From assembly GCA_900472175.1 (NCBI GenBank), contig UCHD01000009.1, positions 1-64,000 of the forward strand: DNA of 64,000 nt, given 5' to 3'. This stretch comes from Hyphomicrobiales bacterium (GTDB taxonomy: Bacteria > Pseudomonadota > Alphaproteobacteria > Rhizobiales > Rhizobiaceae). The translations under genes were made by a program, and so were the position numbers. The stretch's first letter is position 1; every line of letters begins with the position of its first letter. Of this stretch, positions 17,828-26,379 are shown in pieces. The notes beneath the pieces were generated by a model, which had not been told where the DNA came from, made no database searches, and saw nothing but the letters and a program-made list of their open reading frames with translations.

Positions 17828-18379
17828 CTATCGCGTCACCCGCACTACCGTCCCCCGCCGCATGAACCGCAGCAGCCGTTTCATCGCCGGCAGGCTGACG
17901 GCGACGCAGCCTTCGGTCGGCTTGTAGCCGGGCGTGGCGAGGTGGAAGAAGATGGCCGAGCCGCCATAGCGTTTGCGGCTCATCACGTTCCAGTCCATCA
18001 CCAGGCAGACATCGTAGAGGCCGTCGTCGCGGCGCATCTTTTCATGGCTGGGCTTGAACGGCGCGTCTACGGGCCGGTTGTAGAGGGCATGATGGGGCTC
18101 GTCGCACCACAGCAGGTTTTTTGGCGTGAAGCGCAGCGGCAGGGCCGTTGGCGGCTTGGTGATGCGGTCGTGGCGGACATAGCCGCCGATCAGGCGCATG
18201 CCAGCGATCGGGGTGGCGCCGTCGCCTTCACGCTTGCGCGCGGTGATGCCGCTACGGCCGATGGCGGCCACTTCGGTGCGTCCCGCAAAGCTCACCAGCG
18301 CGCGGGTACGGCTGCCGGGCTTTGCCCTGACGGTGATGGTGCGGGCCGCAGCGGCGGATTTTCGGGGCTTCAATCGCAT
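17828..18379 (-). CDS. L,D-transpeptidase (YkuD domain)
   Basis: A 183-residue YkuD-domain protein. These enzymes make 3-3 cross-links in peptidoglycan or attach proteins to it, and Rhizobiales with polar growth carry many copies. The catalytic motif is visible as FFHLATPGYKPTEGCVAV, with H and C in place; a threonine-glutamate replaces the more usual Ser-His before Gly-Cys. The start at 18379 is preferred over 18430, but no clear signal peptide is seen. It either uses an unusual export route or is a YkuD/ErfK-like cytosolic protein. Divergent from the response regulator at 18522. Confidence 0.78.
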   Translation of the reverse strand: MRLKPRKSAAAARTITVRAKPGSRTRALVSFAGRTEVAAIGRSGITARKREGDGATPIAGMRLIGGYVRHDRITKPPTALPLRFTPKNLLWCDEPHHALYNRPVDAPFKPSHEKMRRDDGLYDVCLVMDWNVMSRKRYGGSAIFFHLATPGYKPTEGCVAVSLPAMKRLLRFMRRGTVVRVTR

Positions 18380-18521
18380 TTTGCTCACAGTTTTTTGCGT
18401 TGTGCGTGATCTGAAACATAACAATAGCACTACACAATATGTAACAACCGTGTGCGTGCTGCACAGCTTGTTTAAGGCAGCGATTGCGCTAGGTTAAGAC
18501 CGCAAGCAAGGAGGGAATACC

Positions 18522-19205
18522 ATGTCGGCCCGCACCATTCTTCTCGTCGATGACGACAACGACCTGCGTGAAACACTGGTGGAGCAACTTGCCCTCTATG
18601 AGGAATTCACCATCCTCCAGGAATCGACGGCTGCCAAGGGCATCAACACCGCCCGCAACAATCAGATCGCCCTTCTGGTGATGGATGTCGGCTTGCCGGA
18701 CATGGATGGCCGCGAGGCGGTCAAGCTTTTGCGCAAAGGCGGCTTCAAGCCGCCGATCATTATGCTGACGGGGCATGATACCGACAGCGATACGATCCTT
18801 GGCCTCGAGGCGGGCGCCAACGACTATGTCACCAAGCCGTTCCGCTTCGCTGTGCTGCTTGCCCGCATCCGGGCACAGCTGCGCCAGCATGAGCAGAGCG
18901 AGGACGCCACGTTCACCGTCGGTCCCTATACGTTCAAGCCAGGCCAGAAGCTGTTGACGCTGGAGAACGGCCAGAAGATCCGGCTCACCGAAAAGGAAGC
19001 GGCGATCATCCGCTATCTCTACCGTGCCGATCAGAAGGTCGTCACCCGCGACGTGCTTCTGGAAGAAGTCTGGGGCTATAATTCCGGCGTTACCACCCAT
19101 ACGCTGGAGACCCATGTCTACCGGCTGCGCCAGAAAATCGAGCGCGACCCTTCCAATGCGGAGATTTTGGTGACAGAGAATGGCGGCTACAAGATAGTTC
19201 CCTAA
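18522..19205 (+). CDS. cenR: OmpR-type response regulator, CenR-like
   Basis: A 227-residue response regulator. The receiver domain has the acidic pocket at residues 10-12, phospho-acceptor D55 (VMDVGLPD) and lysine in TKPFRF. The winged-helix DNA-binding domain covers about 130-227 (LTEKEAAIIRYLY ... THTLETHVYRLRQKIE). It closely resembles CenR, the essential cell-envelope regulator of alphaproteobacteria, whose kinase CenK is encoded elsewhere; none is adjacent here. A GGAGGG site lies just before the ATG. The family is certain; the CenR name is by recognition of the receiver and linker. Confidence 0.8.
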   Translation: MSARTILLVDDDNDLRETLVEQLALYEEFTILQESTAAKGINTARNNQIALLVMDVGLPDMDGREAVKLLRKGGFKPPIIMLTGHDTDSDTILGLEAGANDYVTKPFRFAVLLARIRAQLRQHEQSEDATFTVGPYTFKPGQKLLTLENGQKIRLTEKEAAIIRYLYRADQKVVTRDVLLEEVWGYNSGVTTHTLETHVYRLRQKIERDPSNAEILVTENGGYKIVP

Positions 19206-19250
19206 CGACATGGGGCATGACTGCTGTCATGCCCGCTTTGAGGTATCCCT

Positions 19251-19706
19251 TTGTCGCTGAACGACGATATCACCCTTCTGTCCCTCGTGCCGCTGTTTGC
19301 GGATATCGATGACGACAAGTTGCGGCTGATCGCATTCGGTGCCGAGCGGCGCCGTCTGAACAGGGGCCAGCAGCTGTTTCGCGAGGGCGCGCCGGCCGAT
19401 TGCGCCTTTGCCATTGCCAGTGGTTCCGTCACGCTGACACGCAATCTGGTCGATGGCAGCGTCGAGGTGGTGGATACAGTCGGGCGTGGCACGCTTCTCT
19501 CCGAGCTGGCGATGATCTCCTTCGTCGAGCGCAAGTTTACTGCAACCGCCGAGGAAGATAGCGAAGTCATCCGCATCAACCGGCCGCTGTTCCGCCGCAT
19601 GCTGGAGGAATATCCGGAAGTCGCCGTCGTCGTCGAAGGCCGGATCAAGGCCAACCTGCAGGCGATGATCGATGCCATGCAGAGGCTGGCGCCGAAGTTC
19701 GGGTAG
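19251..19706 (+). CDS. Cyclic-nucleotide-binding domain protein
   Basis: A 151-residue protein made almost entirely of one cNMP-binding domain (FADIDDDKLRLIAFGAERR ... LFREGAPADCAFAIASGSV ... GRGTLLSELAMI). The phosphate-binding cassette is degenerate: GTLLSEL replaces the FGE-x-ALL pattern, and the usual arginine is not evident. There is no helix-turn-helix, so it is not a Crp-type regulator by itself. It starts at a TTG 45 bases after cenR and is probably co-transcribed with it. It may act as a protein-protein module; ligand binding is doubtful. Confidence 0.8.
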   Translation: MSLNDDITLLSLVPLFADIDDDKLRLIAFGAERRRLNRGQQLFREGAPADCAFAIASGSVTLTRNLVDGSVEVVDTVGRGTLLSELAMISFVERKFTATAEEDSEVIRINRPLFRRMLEEYPEVAVVVEGRIKANLQAMIDAMQRLAPKFG

Positions 19707-19744
19707 AGCTCGGCGGTGATCACTCGTCGCGAAAGATATCCTGC

Positions 19745-20314
19745 ATGATCTATCTTCTCCGCCACGGGGAAACCATCTGGAATACGCTTGGGCGTTTCCA
19801 GGGACAAAAGGATTCGCCGCTGACGCAACGCGGTATTCTCCAGGCGGATCGGGTCGCCGCGCGGCTGGCGCAGGAAACCGGCGGATGCAGCACTCCATTT
19901 GAACTTCACGTCAGCCCGCTTGGCCGCGCGCAGGAGACAGCGGCGCGCATCATGCTGACGGTTTCGTTTCCTGTCCGGGAGGACGCCCGTCTGATGGAGG
20001 TGACCACCGGTTGCTGGGACGGCATGACGCTATACGAGATCGACGTCGAATATCCGGGCGCGCTTGAGGGAGCGGATACGTTTGACTGGTACTTCCGTTC
20101 TCCGGATGGCGAGACATTCGACAGTGCCTGTGCGCGCGTCGAGAGCTGGCTCTCTGGAATATCCACGCCGGTGATCGCCGTTTCACACGGGCTCACCGGG
20201 CGATTGATCAGGGGCGTCTACCTCGGGCTGTCCCGCCGTGAAATGCTGGAACTGCCGGTGCCGCAGGATGGATTTTACTGCCTGGAGCAGGGGCAGGTGA
20301 CGTTGATCGAATAG
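19745..20314 (+). CDS. Histidine phosphatase / phosphoglycerate-mutase-like protein
   Basis: A 189-residue histidine phosphatase with the signature LLRHGETIWN (R6, H7) at the very N-terminus, the acid/base region EVTTGCWDGMT, and the second histidine in AVSHGLTGRLIRG. Relatives include cobalamin phosphatase CobC, fructose-2,6-bisphosphatase-like and broad phosphatases. It lies 38 bases after the cNMP-domain gene on the same strand. The substrate cannot be assigned; cobalamin genes are not present. Confidence 0.85.
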   Translation: MIYLLRHGETIWNTLGRFQGQKDSPLTQRGILQADRVAARLAQETGGCSTPFELHVSPLGRAQETAARIMLTVSFPVREDARLMEVTTGCWDGMTLYEIDVEYPGALEGADTFDWYFRSPDGETFDSACARVESWLSGISTPVIAVSHGLTGRLIRGVYLGLSRREMLELPVPQDGFYCLEQGQVTLIE

Positions 20315-20481
20315 CAAGACCGGAAAAAGACCGGCGCTTGTGCCAGGACCAGATCGCCGTTTCTTTTTGAAGACAGTGTGTTTCCAAGACAGGAGGTCTG
20401 CGGTTGAACTCCGCTCTTTCCTGTGATGCGCGTCTTCCCCATCTATGCTGCAACACATCGCCATCATCGGGATAGAAAACA

Positions 20482-21504
20482 ATGAAAAAAATCGGCTTTC
20501 TTTCGTTCGGACATTGGAGCCCTTCGCCGCAATCGGGAACCCGCTCGGCTGGGGATGCGCTCTTGCAATCGATCGACCTGGCGGTTGCCGCCGAAGAACT
20601 CGGTGCCGACGGCGCCTATTTCCGCGTCCATCATTTTGCCCGCCAGCTCGCCTCGCCCTTTCCGCTTCTTGCCGCTATTGGCGCAAGGACGAAGAAGATC
20701 GAGATCGGTACTGCTGTCATCGACATGCGCTACGAAAATCCGCTTTACATGGCCGAAGATGCCGGAAGCGCCGACCTGATCTCGAACGGACGCCTGCAGC
20801 TCGGCATCAGCCGTGGCTCGCCGGAACAGGTGATCGATGGCTGGCGTTATTTCGGCCTTGAACCGGAAGAGGGTGCCACGGATGCGGACATGGCCCGCAA
20901 GCACACGGAAGTGTTTCTCGAAGTGCTGAAGGGTCAGGGCTTCGCCCAGCCGAACCCGCGCCCGATGTTTCCCAATCCGCCCGGCCTGCTGCGGCTCGAG
21001 CCGCATTCGGAGGGCTTGCGCGAGCGTATCTGGTGGGGTGCCAGCTCCAACGCCACCGCCATCTGGGCGGCCAAGCTCGGCATGAACCTGCAGAGTTCGA
21101 CGCTGAAGAACGACGAAACCGGCGAGCCTTTCCACGTGCAGCAGGCGGCGCAGATCCGGCTCTACCGCGAGGCCTGGAAGGAAGCTGGCCATACGCGCAC
21201 GCCGCGCGTGTCAGTCAGCCGCAGCATCTTTGCGCTGGTCGATGATCGCGACCGGGCCTATTTCGGTGGCGGCAGCAAGGAAAGCGATTCCATCGGCTAT
21301 ATCGACGACCAGACGCGGGCGATCTTTGGCCGCTCCTATGCTGCCGAACCCGAAGCCCTCATCCGGCAGCTAGCCGAAGACGAGGCGATCGCCGAGGCTG
21401 ATACCCTGCTTCTGACCGTTCCGAACCAGCTGGGCGTCGACTACAACGCGCATGTCATCGAGTCGGTTCTGAAGCATGTGGCGCCGGCACTCGGCTGGCG
21501 ATAA
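20482..21504 (+). CDS. LLM-class flavin-dependent oxidoreductase
   Basis: A 340-residue TIM-barrel protein of the bacterial luciferase-like (LLM) family, which uses FMN or F420. Features are IGFLSFGHWSPSP at the start, GADGAYFRVHHFARQLASPFPLLAAIGARTKK with IEIGTAVIDMRYENPLYMAED, and GRLQLGISRGSPEQ. Many members are monooxygenases of unknown substrate. Its gene is followed by convergent exonuclease III only 6 bases away. Confidence 0.86.
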   Translation: MKKIGFLSFGHWSPSPQSGTRSAGDALLQSIDLAVAAEELGADGAYFRVHHFARQLASPFPLLAAIGARTKKIEIGTAVIDMRYENPLYMAEDAGSADLISNGRLQLGISRGSPEQVIDGWRYFGLEPEEGATDADMARKHTEVFLEVLKGQGFAQPNPRPMFPNPPGLLRLEPHSEGLRERIWWGASSNATAIWAAKLGMNLQSSTLKNDETGEPFHVQQAAQIRLYREAWKEAGHTRTPRVSVSRSIFALVDDRDRAYFGGGSKESDSIGYIDDQTRAIFGRSYAAEPEALIRQLAEDEAIAEADTLLLTVPNQLGVDYNAHVIESVLKHVAPALGWR

Positions 21505-21510
21505 ACCGCT

Positions 21511-22317
21511 CTAAAGGTCGAAATGGGCGATGACGGGGACGTGGTCCGAGGGGCGGTCCCAGCCACGGGCTTCTTTCAGGATATCGACGCGGGTGAGGTG
21601 CGGCGAGAGGTCGGCGGATGACCAGACATGGTCGAGACGCCGGCCCTTGTTGGCACCTTCCCAATCCTTGGCGCGGTAGCTCCACCAGGTGTAGAGCTTT
21701 TCGGGTGACGGCGTGTGCTGGCGCATCAGGTCGACCCAGGCGCCACCGTTCAGCACCGCCGTCAGGCCTTCGGTCTCGACCGGCGTGTGGCTGACGATCT
21801 TCAGGAGCTGCTTGTGTGACCAGACATCGTGTTCCAGCGGGGCGATGTTGAGATCGCCGACCAGCACTGATGATATGCCGGCCTCGCTCTCGGCATGCAG
21901 CATTTTCATCTCGTCGATGAAGTCGAGCTTGTGGCCGAATTTCGGGTTGATCGCCCGGTCCGGCTCGTCACCCCCGGCGGGCACGTAGAAATTGTGCAGG
22001 CGGATCTTCTTGCCGGATTTTTCAAACACCACCGAGAGATGGCGGGCATCGCCGACGCCGCAATAGTCGCGCCGGTCGCTCAGCTCATGCAGCGGCAGGC
22101 GGGAGATGGTTGCGACGCCGTGGTAACCCTTCTGGCCATGGATGGCGATATGCTCGTAGCCGAGTGCCTTAAGCGGTGAAAAGGGGAAGAGGTCATTGGC
22201 GACCTTGGTTTCCTGCAGGCAGAGGATATCCGGCGCCCAGGTCTTCAAAAGGTGCTCGACCAGCGGCATGCGCAGGCGCACCGAGTTGATGTTCCAGGTC
22301 GCGATCGACAATGCCAT
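21511..22317 (-). CDS. xthA: Exodeoxyribonuclease III (AP endonuclease)
   Basis: A 268-residue EEP-family nuclease that cuts at abasic sites and removes 3' blocks in base-excision repair. The family motifs are ATWNINSVRLR (metal ligand N), LCLQETKV (catalytic E), the GVATISR strand, VLVGDLNIAPLEHDVW (D and N), RRLDHVWSS and the final DRPSDHVPVIAHF histidine. Length and motif order are normal. It stands alone between the LLM gene and the TerC leader. Confidence 0.95.
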   Translation of the reverse strand: MALSIATWNINSVRLRMPLVEHLLKTWAPDILCLQETKVANDLFPFSPLKALGYEHIAIHGQKGYHGVATISRLPLHELSDRRDYCGVGDARHLSVVFEKSGKKIRLHNFYVPAGGDEPDRAINPKFGHKLDFIDEMKMLHAESEAGISSVLVGDLNIAPLEHDVWSHKQLLKIVSHTPVETEGLTAVLNGGAWVDLMRQHTPSPEKLYTWWSYRAKDWEGANKGRRLDHVWSSADLSPHLTRVDILKEARGWDRPSDHVPVIAHFDL

Positions 22318-22429
22318 GCGAGGGGTTCTTTCATGAAGACTGGTTGAGACGGGCGCAGCCCGCGCGTTCCGTCATAGGGGCTTTTCACCGGCTTGGCCAT
22401 TGGATTTACGTTGCTATTGCGCAGTCCTG

Positions 22430-22571
22430 CGTATCCCCGGCGAGCCTCTCATCAGGAACGTCAAAATCGAAAATAAAAAATACCAGGCCCCTTGAACGGC
22501 CCGATGCGCAACTCCACTTGGGGCGAGACCCGTGGTCCGGGCCCCTCTGGTAGAGCCGCCGGCGTTCTACG
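22430..22571 (+). promoter_or_regulatory. TerC leader with GCGAGACC-containing hairpin
   Basis: Just before terC the RNA can form CCAC-TT-GGG(GCGAGA)CCC-GTGG, or alternatively GGGGC...GCCCC over the same bases (about 22515-22550). The loop sequence GCGAGACC is a conserved element of the yybP-ykoY manganese riboswitch, which often controls TerC-type genes. The other conserved element, GGGGAGUAG, was not found. It is a possible degenerate or unrelated regulatory leader. Confidence 0.25.
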
Positions 22572-23603
22572 ATGTCGGACCTTCCTCGACATTATATGCC
22601 GGCGAAGGAGAAGGCTTTGGACCTTTCGTTTATGCTCGTCCACTGGATGGGATCCCCACTCTGGATGTGGGCTGCGTTCATCACGCTGGTCGCGACCATT
22701 CTGACATTTGACCTCGGCGTCCTGCACAAGGAAAACCGGGAAATCGGCGTCAAGGAAAGCCTCAAGCTTTCGGCGCTCTACATCTCCCTCGGTTTGGCCT
22801 TCGGTGGCTGGGTATGGTGGTATCTCGGCGCTGAAGCCGGGATGAACTATGTTACCGGCTTCGTCGTCGAAAAGACGCTGGCCCTGGACAACGTCTTCGT
22901 TATCGCCCTGATCTTCTCCTTCTTCGCCGTTCCGCGCATCTATCAGCATCGCGTGCTGTTCTGGGGTATTCTCGGCGTCATCGTCCTTCGCGCCATCATG
23001 ATCGGCCTTGGCGCTACGCTCGTCACCGAGTTCTCCTGGGTGCTCTATTTCTTCGCGGCCTTCCTGGTCTTTACCGGCCTGAAAATGCTGTTTGTCGGGG
23101 AATCCGATCCGGATATCGCCAACAACCCGCTGGTGTCGTTCATGCGACGCAAGTTCAACGTCACGGAGACGCACCACGGCGAACGGTTCTTCGTCAAGCT
23201 GCCGCACCCGCAGACCGGCAAGACGGTGCTGTTCATCACGCCGCTGTTCATGGCTCTGGTGCTGATCGAAATTGCCGACGTGATCTTTGCCGTCGATTCG
23301 GTTCCTGCGATCTTCGCAATCACCACCGACCCGTTCATCGTCTACACCTCGAACATCTTCGCTATCCTGGGCCTGCGCGCTCTCTACTTTGCGCTGGATG
23401 CGATGATCCACCGTTTCAAATATCTGAAGCCGGCGCTTGCCATCGTCCTGGTGTTCATCGGTTCCAAGATCTTCGTTGCCGATCTTCTCGGCCTGGAAAA
23501 ATTCCCGGCTGCCCTGTCCCTGTCGATGACTTTCCTGATCATCGCAAGCGGCGTGGTCTGGAGCCTGATGAAGACCCGCAAGAGCGACACGGCTGCCCAT
23601 TAA
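22572..23603 (+). CDS. TerC-family membrane protein
   Basis: A 343-residue integral membrane protein of the TerC family with about nine transmembrane helices. The paired aspartate motifs expected for metal transport are visible: FVVEKTLALDNVFVIALIFS and LIEIADVIFAVDSVPAIFAI. TerC/Alx/MeeF proteins export manganese and help metalate exoenzymes, and the older name refers to tellurite resistance. It heads a same-strand run with an unknown gene, a zeta-like gene and exoD at gaps of 43, 41 and 4 bases. Manganese export is a family inference. Confidence 0.9.
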   Translation: MSDLPRHYMPAKEKALDLSFMLVHWMGSPLWMWAAFITLVATILTFDLGVLHKENREIGVKESLKLSALYISLGLAFGGWVWWYLGAEAGMNYVTGFVVEKTLALDNVFVIALIFSFFAVPRIYQHRVLFWGILGVIVLRAIMIGLGATLVTEFSWVLYFFAAFLVFTGLKMLFVGESDPDIANNPLVSFMRRKFNVTETHHGERFFVKLPHPQTGKTVLFITPLFMALVLIEIADVIFAVDSVPAIFAITTDPFIVYTSNIFAILGLRALYFALDAMIHRFKYLKPALAIVLVFIGSKIFVADLLGLEKFPAALSLSMTFLIIASGVVWSLMKTRKSDTAAH

Positions 23604-23646
23604 GGGCAGCCACACTCCCCCTTCTAACATTATTCGGATCTAAAAA

Positions 23647-23943
23647 ATGCTTCTCGAATTCATGTCATCGATTATCGCTTCGATGATCGTCGAACCCGCT
23701 GCAGCCGACCTGCGCGAAGCGCTTGCCGGTGCGCAGGCTGCGCCTGCCATCGTCGAACAGGCAGAGACCTGCCTACGTGAGGGCGCACCGCGTCTCCTTA
23801 CTCAGGCGGGTGAACGGCCTGCCTGGGCGTTGACGTCGGCGATGGGTGTCACCATTGGCTGGTATCAGCCGGAAGATTTTCTTCAGGGTATCCATCCGGC
23901 CTGCGATGCGACCTTGGCGCAGCTCCAGAAAGAGGAGTCCTGA
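23647..23943 (+). CDS. Hypothetical protein in the TerC-ExoD cluster
   Basis: A 98-residue protein that I do not recognise. It is Ala/Glu-rich and mostly helical by composition in its first half (AAADLREALAGAQAAPAIVEQ). A tryptophan-containing second half (PAWALTSAMGVTIGWYQPEDFLQ) may form a small fold. The two cysteines are not arranged as a metal site. It lies 43 bases after terC and 41 before the zeta-like gene, so it is probably co-transcribed with them. Confidence 0.6.
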   Translation: MLLEFMSSIIASMIVEPAAADLREALAGAQAAPAIVEQAETCLREGAPRLLTQAGERPAWALTSAMGVTIGWYQPEDFLQGIHPACDATLAQLQKEES

Positions 23944-23984
23944 CGTCCTCCATCGGACGTGAAATTGAAAGGACCAATGCAAGG

Positions 23985-24308
23985 ATGAGCGTAGTTATGA
24001 CAAACAGCAACAGGACAGAAACCAGCGAGCCATTCGATTCCTCGCCACTCAATGAAATCCGCGCCAGACGCAATCGTCTCGCCGGTTACTGGGCGGGTCA
24101 GAAACTCAATCTTTCGGGCGATGATCTATCCGCCTATGTGGAAGACGTGCACAGGAGCGATTTCGAGATTGCCGGCGATGCCGACATCATCGCCAAACTG
24201 ATCCACGATCTCGAAGCCAACGGTATCACTGTCAGCGAGGAAGAGATGCGCAAGCTGCTCAAATCCTTCCACCGTCAGTCATTGCTCGACAGTCATTCGA
24301 CGGATTGA
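23985..24308 (+). CDS. Zeta-subunit-like (DUF1476) protein lacking the inhibitory N-terminus
   Basis: A 107-residue protein whose segment from about residue 24 matches the DUF1476 family: EIRARRNRLAGYWAGQKLNLSG, then VHRSDFEIAGDADIIAKLIHDLEANGI and EEEMRKLLKSF. DUF1476 includes the zeta subunit, the F1-ATPase inhibitor of alphaproteobacteria. In zeta the N-terminal ~20 residues (a DDRE/FA-type segment) enter the enzyme; here that part is replaced by an unrelated serine/threonine-rich stretch. It may bind F1 without inhibiting it or do something else. Sits between an unknown gene and exoD, not with the atp genes. Confidence 0.7.
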   Translation: MSVVMTNSNRTETSEPFDSSPLNEIRARRNRLAGYWAGQKLNLSGDDLSAYVEDVHRSDFEIAGDADIIAKLIHDLEANGITVSEEEMRKLLKSFHRQSLLDSHSTD

Positions 24309-24312
24309 TGAC

Positions 24313-24930
24313 TTGGACGGTCAGCTTGAGGAAGAAAAAATCAAGGGGTCGGAGTTCATGCTGGAACTCCTCGACCGCGCGAGACAGGATAATGGGCTGC
24401 AGTTGAAATGCATGCTGGGGCGTAAAGGCCGGATCGGTGTCGCCTTCACCCTTCTCATTCTCGCCCTGCCGACGATCATTCCATTGCCGGGACCGTTCGG
24501 ATTTGTCCTCGGATCCTGCCTTGCCTTTGTTGCTATCCAGATGATGGCGGGAGCTGACCGGCTGTGGTTGCCCGATTTCATCGGCCGCCGCGTTCTGCCG
24601 TTGAAAGCCGTCGAGGCAACGGTTTCAACGACACGGCCATGGGTCCTGCGCTTCGAGGCGTGGCTCACGCCGGGACGGCTTGGGGCGCTGACCGGGCGCA
24701 AGGCCCGGATCGTGCTGGCGCTCCCTGTCTTGCTGCTTGCCGTCCTGATTGCTCTGCCGATCCCGTTCGGTAACACCCTTCCATCACTGGCGATCGTCCT
24801 GATCGCGATCTCGCTGGCGGAAAGGGATGGTTTGATGGTGATCGTGGCCATGGCGGCATGCGTTGCCGCCTGCATTGTGTCCTATTATCTCGCCATCGCT
24901 GCCGGATCGGCTCTTACATCCCTGATGTGA
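24313..24930 (+). CDS. exoD: ExoD-family membrane protein
   Basis: A 205-residue ExoD-family protein. ExoD of Sinorhizobium affects exopolysaccharide production and alkali tolerance; the biochemical role is unknown. The family pattern is clear: an N-terminal helix (FMLELLDRARQDNGL), the membrane segment LPTIIPLPGPFGFVLGSCLAF, and a C-terminal repeat of similar hydrophobic segments containing ALPIPFGNTLPSLAIVLIAI. The start is a TTG four bases after the zeta-like stop, so translation is probably coupled. Confidence 0.85.
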   Translation: MDGQLEEEKIKGSEFMLELLDRARQDNGLQLKCMLGRKGRIGVAFTLLILALPTIIPLPGPFGFVLGSCLAFVAIQMMAGADRLWLPDFIGRRVLPLKAVEATVSTTRPWVLRFEAWLTPGRLGALTGRKARIVLALPVLLLAVLIALPIPFGNTLPSLAIVLIAISLAERDGLMVIVAMAACVAACIVSYYLAIAAGSALTSLM

Positions 24931-25032
24931 GCGAGAGCAAACCCGGCTTTCTAGGCTTGGCCATCGGATCGATTGCCGTGTAGCTTGCCGGGCGGCAGCG
25001 GTTTGCGATTCTGCCGCTGATGGGAGAGCAAC

Positions 25033-25539
25033 ATGATCCGGCACCTCGGACCTGAGGACATCGACATATTCCGCCGGATCCGGCTCGAAGCCCTGCGCCG
25101 CGAGCCCGCAGCCTTCGCCAGCAGCGCCGCGGACTGGGAAGCCTTGCCGGATGCCGAATGGGCAAGGCGGCTGACCGTCAATGCTGTTTTCGTCGATTTT
25201 CACGAAGATGAGCCGGTTGCGATCATGGGCCTGATGCCGCAAGGCGCCAGCAAGCTGGCGCATCGCGCCACGGTGATCATGGTGTATGTGCGCAAGGACA
25301 GGCGTGGCGCCGGTCACGCAAAGGCTCTTCTCGATGCGATTGCCGATTACGCGCGCGGGACCGGTGTCCGGTTGCTGGAACTGGCGCTGAGTGCAGAAAA
25401 CCCTCAAGCTCTGCGATTTTATCAGCGCGAGGGGTTCAGGGAAATCGGCCGTGTCGAGGCCGGCATTCTTCATGAGGGCAGGGAGATCGACGATATCCTC
25501 ATGGTTCGCCGCATCGACGGCGGCGCCCATCAAGGATGA
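25033..25539 (+). CDS. GNAT-family N-acetyltransferase
   Basis: A 168-residue GNAT protein. The acetyl-CoA site is visible as VRKDRRGAGHAKALLDAI (the R/Q-x-x-G-x-A pattern), and the last motif B is LELALSAENPQALRFYQREGF. The substrate is unknown. A GGAGAG site sits 5 bases before the ATG. It converges with lolA. Confidence 0.88.
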   Translation: MIRHLGPEDIDIFRRIRLEALRREPAAFASSAADWEALPDAEWARRLTVNAVFVDFHEDEPVAIMGLMPQGASKLAHRATVIMVYVRKDRRGAGHAKALLDAIADYARGTGVRLLELALSAENPQALRFYQREGFREIGRVEAGILHEGREIDDILMVRRIDGGAHQG

Positions 25540-25558
25540 TCGGTAGCCTCAATCGGGC

Positions 25559-26230
25559 TTACTTGCCGCGATTGTTGATGTCGTCATACGGAATCTGGAA
25601 GACCTTGTCGTCCATCGGCATGCCGTTCTTGACGTTGAAGATCATTACCGACGTATCTTTCTTCTGTGCATCGGTGATCGTCCACTGGCGCAGGTCATAG
25701 GTCTTCGGGTCGAACATCAGGGTAATCGTCGCATCGCCGAACACGGTGCGGTCGCCCAGCACGATGGTGATCAGGTCAGGCTCTTCCTTGACGTCGCGGA
25801 CCATCTTGCCGGTCAGGTCGATCTCGTCGGACAGCAGCAGCTTCAGCGGCGTCTTCGACAGCGGATAGATATCCCAGGTCTTCATTTTCTGGTTGCCGAT
25901 GACGACGGACTTGCCGTCGGCGATCACCCGCATCGGCGACGGCGCTTCATAGTTGAAGCGGATCTTGCCCGGGCGGCTGATGAAGAACTTGCCGCCGGTC
26001 TGCTCGCCGCGCGGGCCGAACTGCACGAACTCGCCGCTCATGGTCTTGACCGAGGCGAAATGGTTGGCGATTTTCTGGGCGACAGCCGTCTGCTGCGCCT
26101 GGGCCGGCTCGATGGGCAGGCCGACGAAGGTGAGGGCGGCGAAGACAGCAAGACCGCCGACGAAGGCACGGCGCGACAAAGACGGACGTTTCGTATCCTG
26201 TTCAAAATGGCCGATTTGCGTGTCTGTCAT
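25559..26230 (-). CDS. lolA: Outer-membrane lipoprotein carrier LolA
   Basis: LolA carries lipoproteins across the periplasm to the outer membrane. The 223-residue product has a signal region with SRRAFVGGLAVF, which fits the twin-arginine consensus, then VKTMSGEFVQFGPRGEQTGGKFFISRPGKIRF. This is the family core, with the conserved arginine in R-P-G-K. The ATG at 26230 is chosen for the AAGGAG site 6 bases upstream; a start 27 bases earlier has none. FtsK is encoded upstream on the same strand, 149 bases away, a common rhizobial pairing. Signal type by motif only. Confidence 0.88.
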   Translation of the reverse strand: MTDTQIGHFEQDTKRPSLSRRAFVGGLAVFAALTFVGLPIEPAQAQQTAVAQKIANHFASVKTMSGEFVQFGPRGEQTGGKFFISRPGKIRFNYEAPSPMRVIADGKSVVIGNQKMKTWDIYPLSKTPLKLLLSDEIDLTGKMVRDVKEEPDLITIVLGDRTVFGDATITLMFDPKTYDLRQWTITDAQKKDTSVMIFNVKNGMPMDDKVFQIPYDDINNRGK

Positions 26231-26379
26231 CGTCGTCTCCTTCATTTCCAGTCTCATGTGGAGCGCAAGTGCGGCGCCTTCAAGGCCTGTCCTGCGCGCG
26301 TCTTCAATTCGCCGTGAGGATATTCCCGGTGATTTTTGTCCGGGATTGCCGTTCTCTTTCGAACAGCTTTCTCCGAGGG

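Noticed and set aside
18470-18521. CtrA box before the CenR-like gene
   Set aside because: Two TTAA half-sites occur but 18 bases apart, not the required seven.
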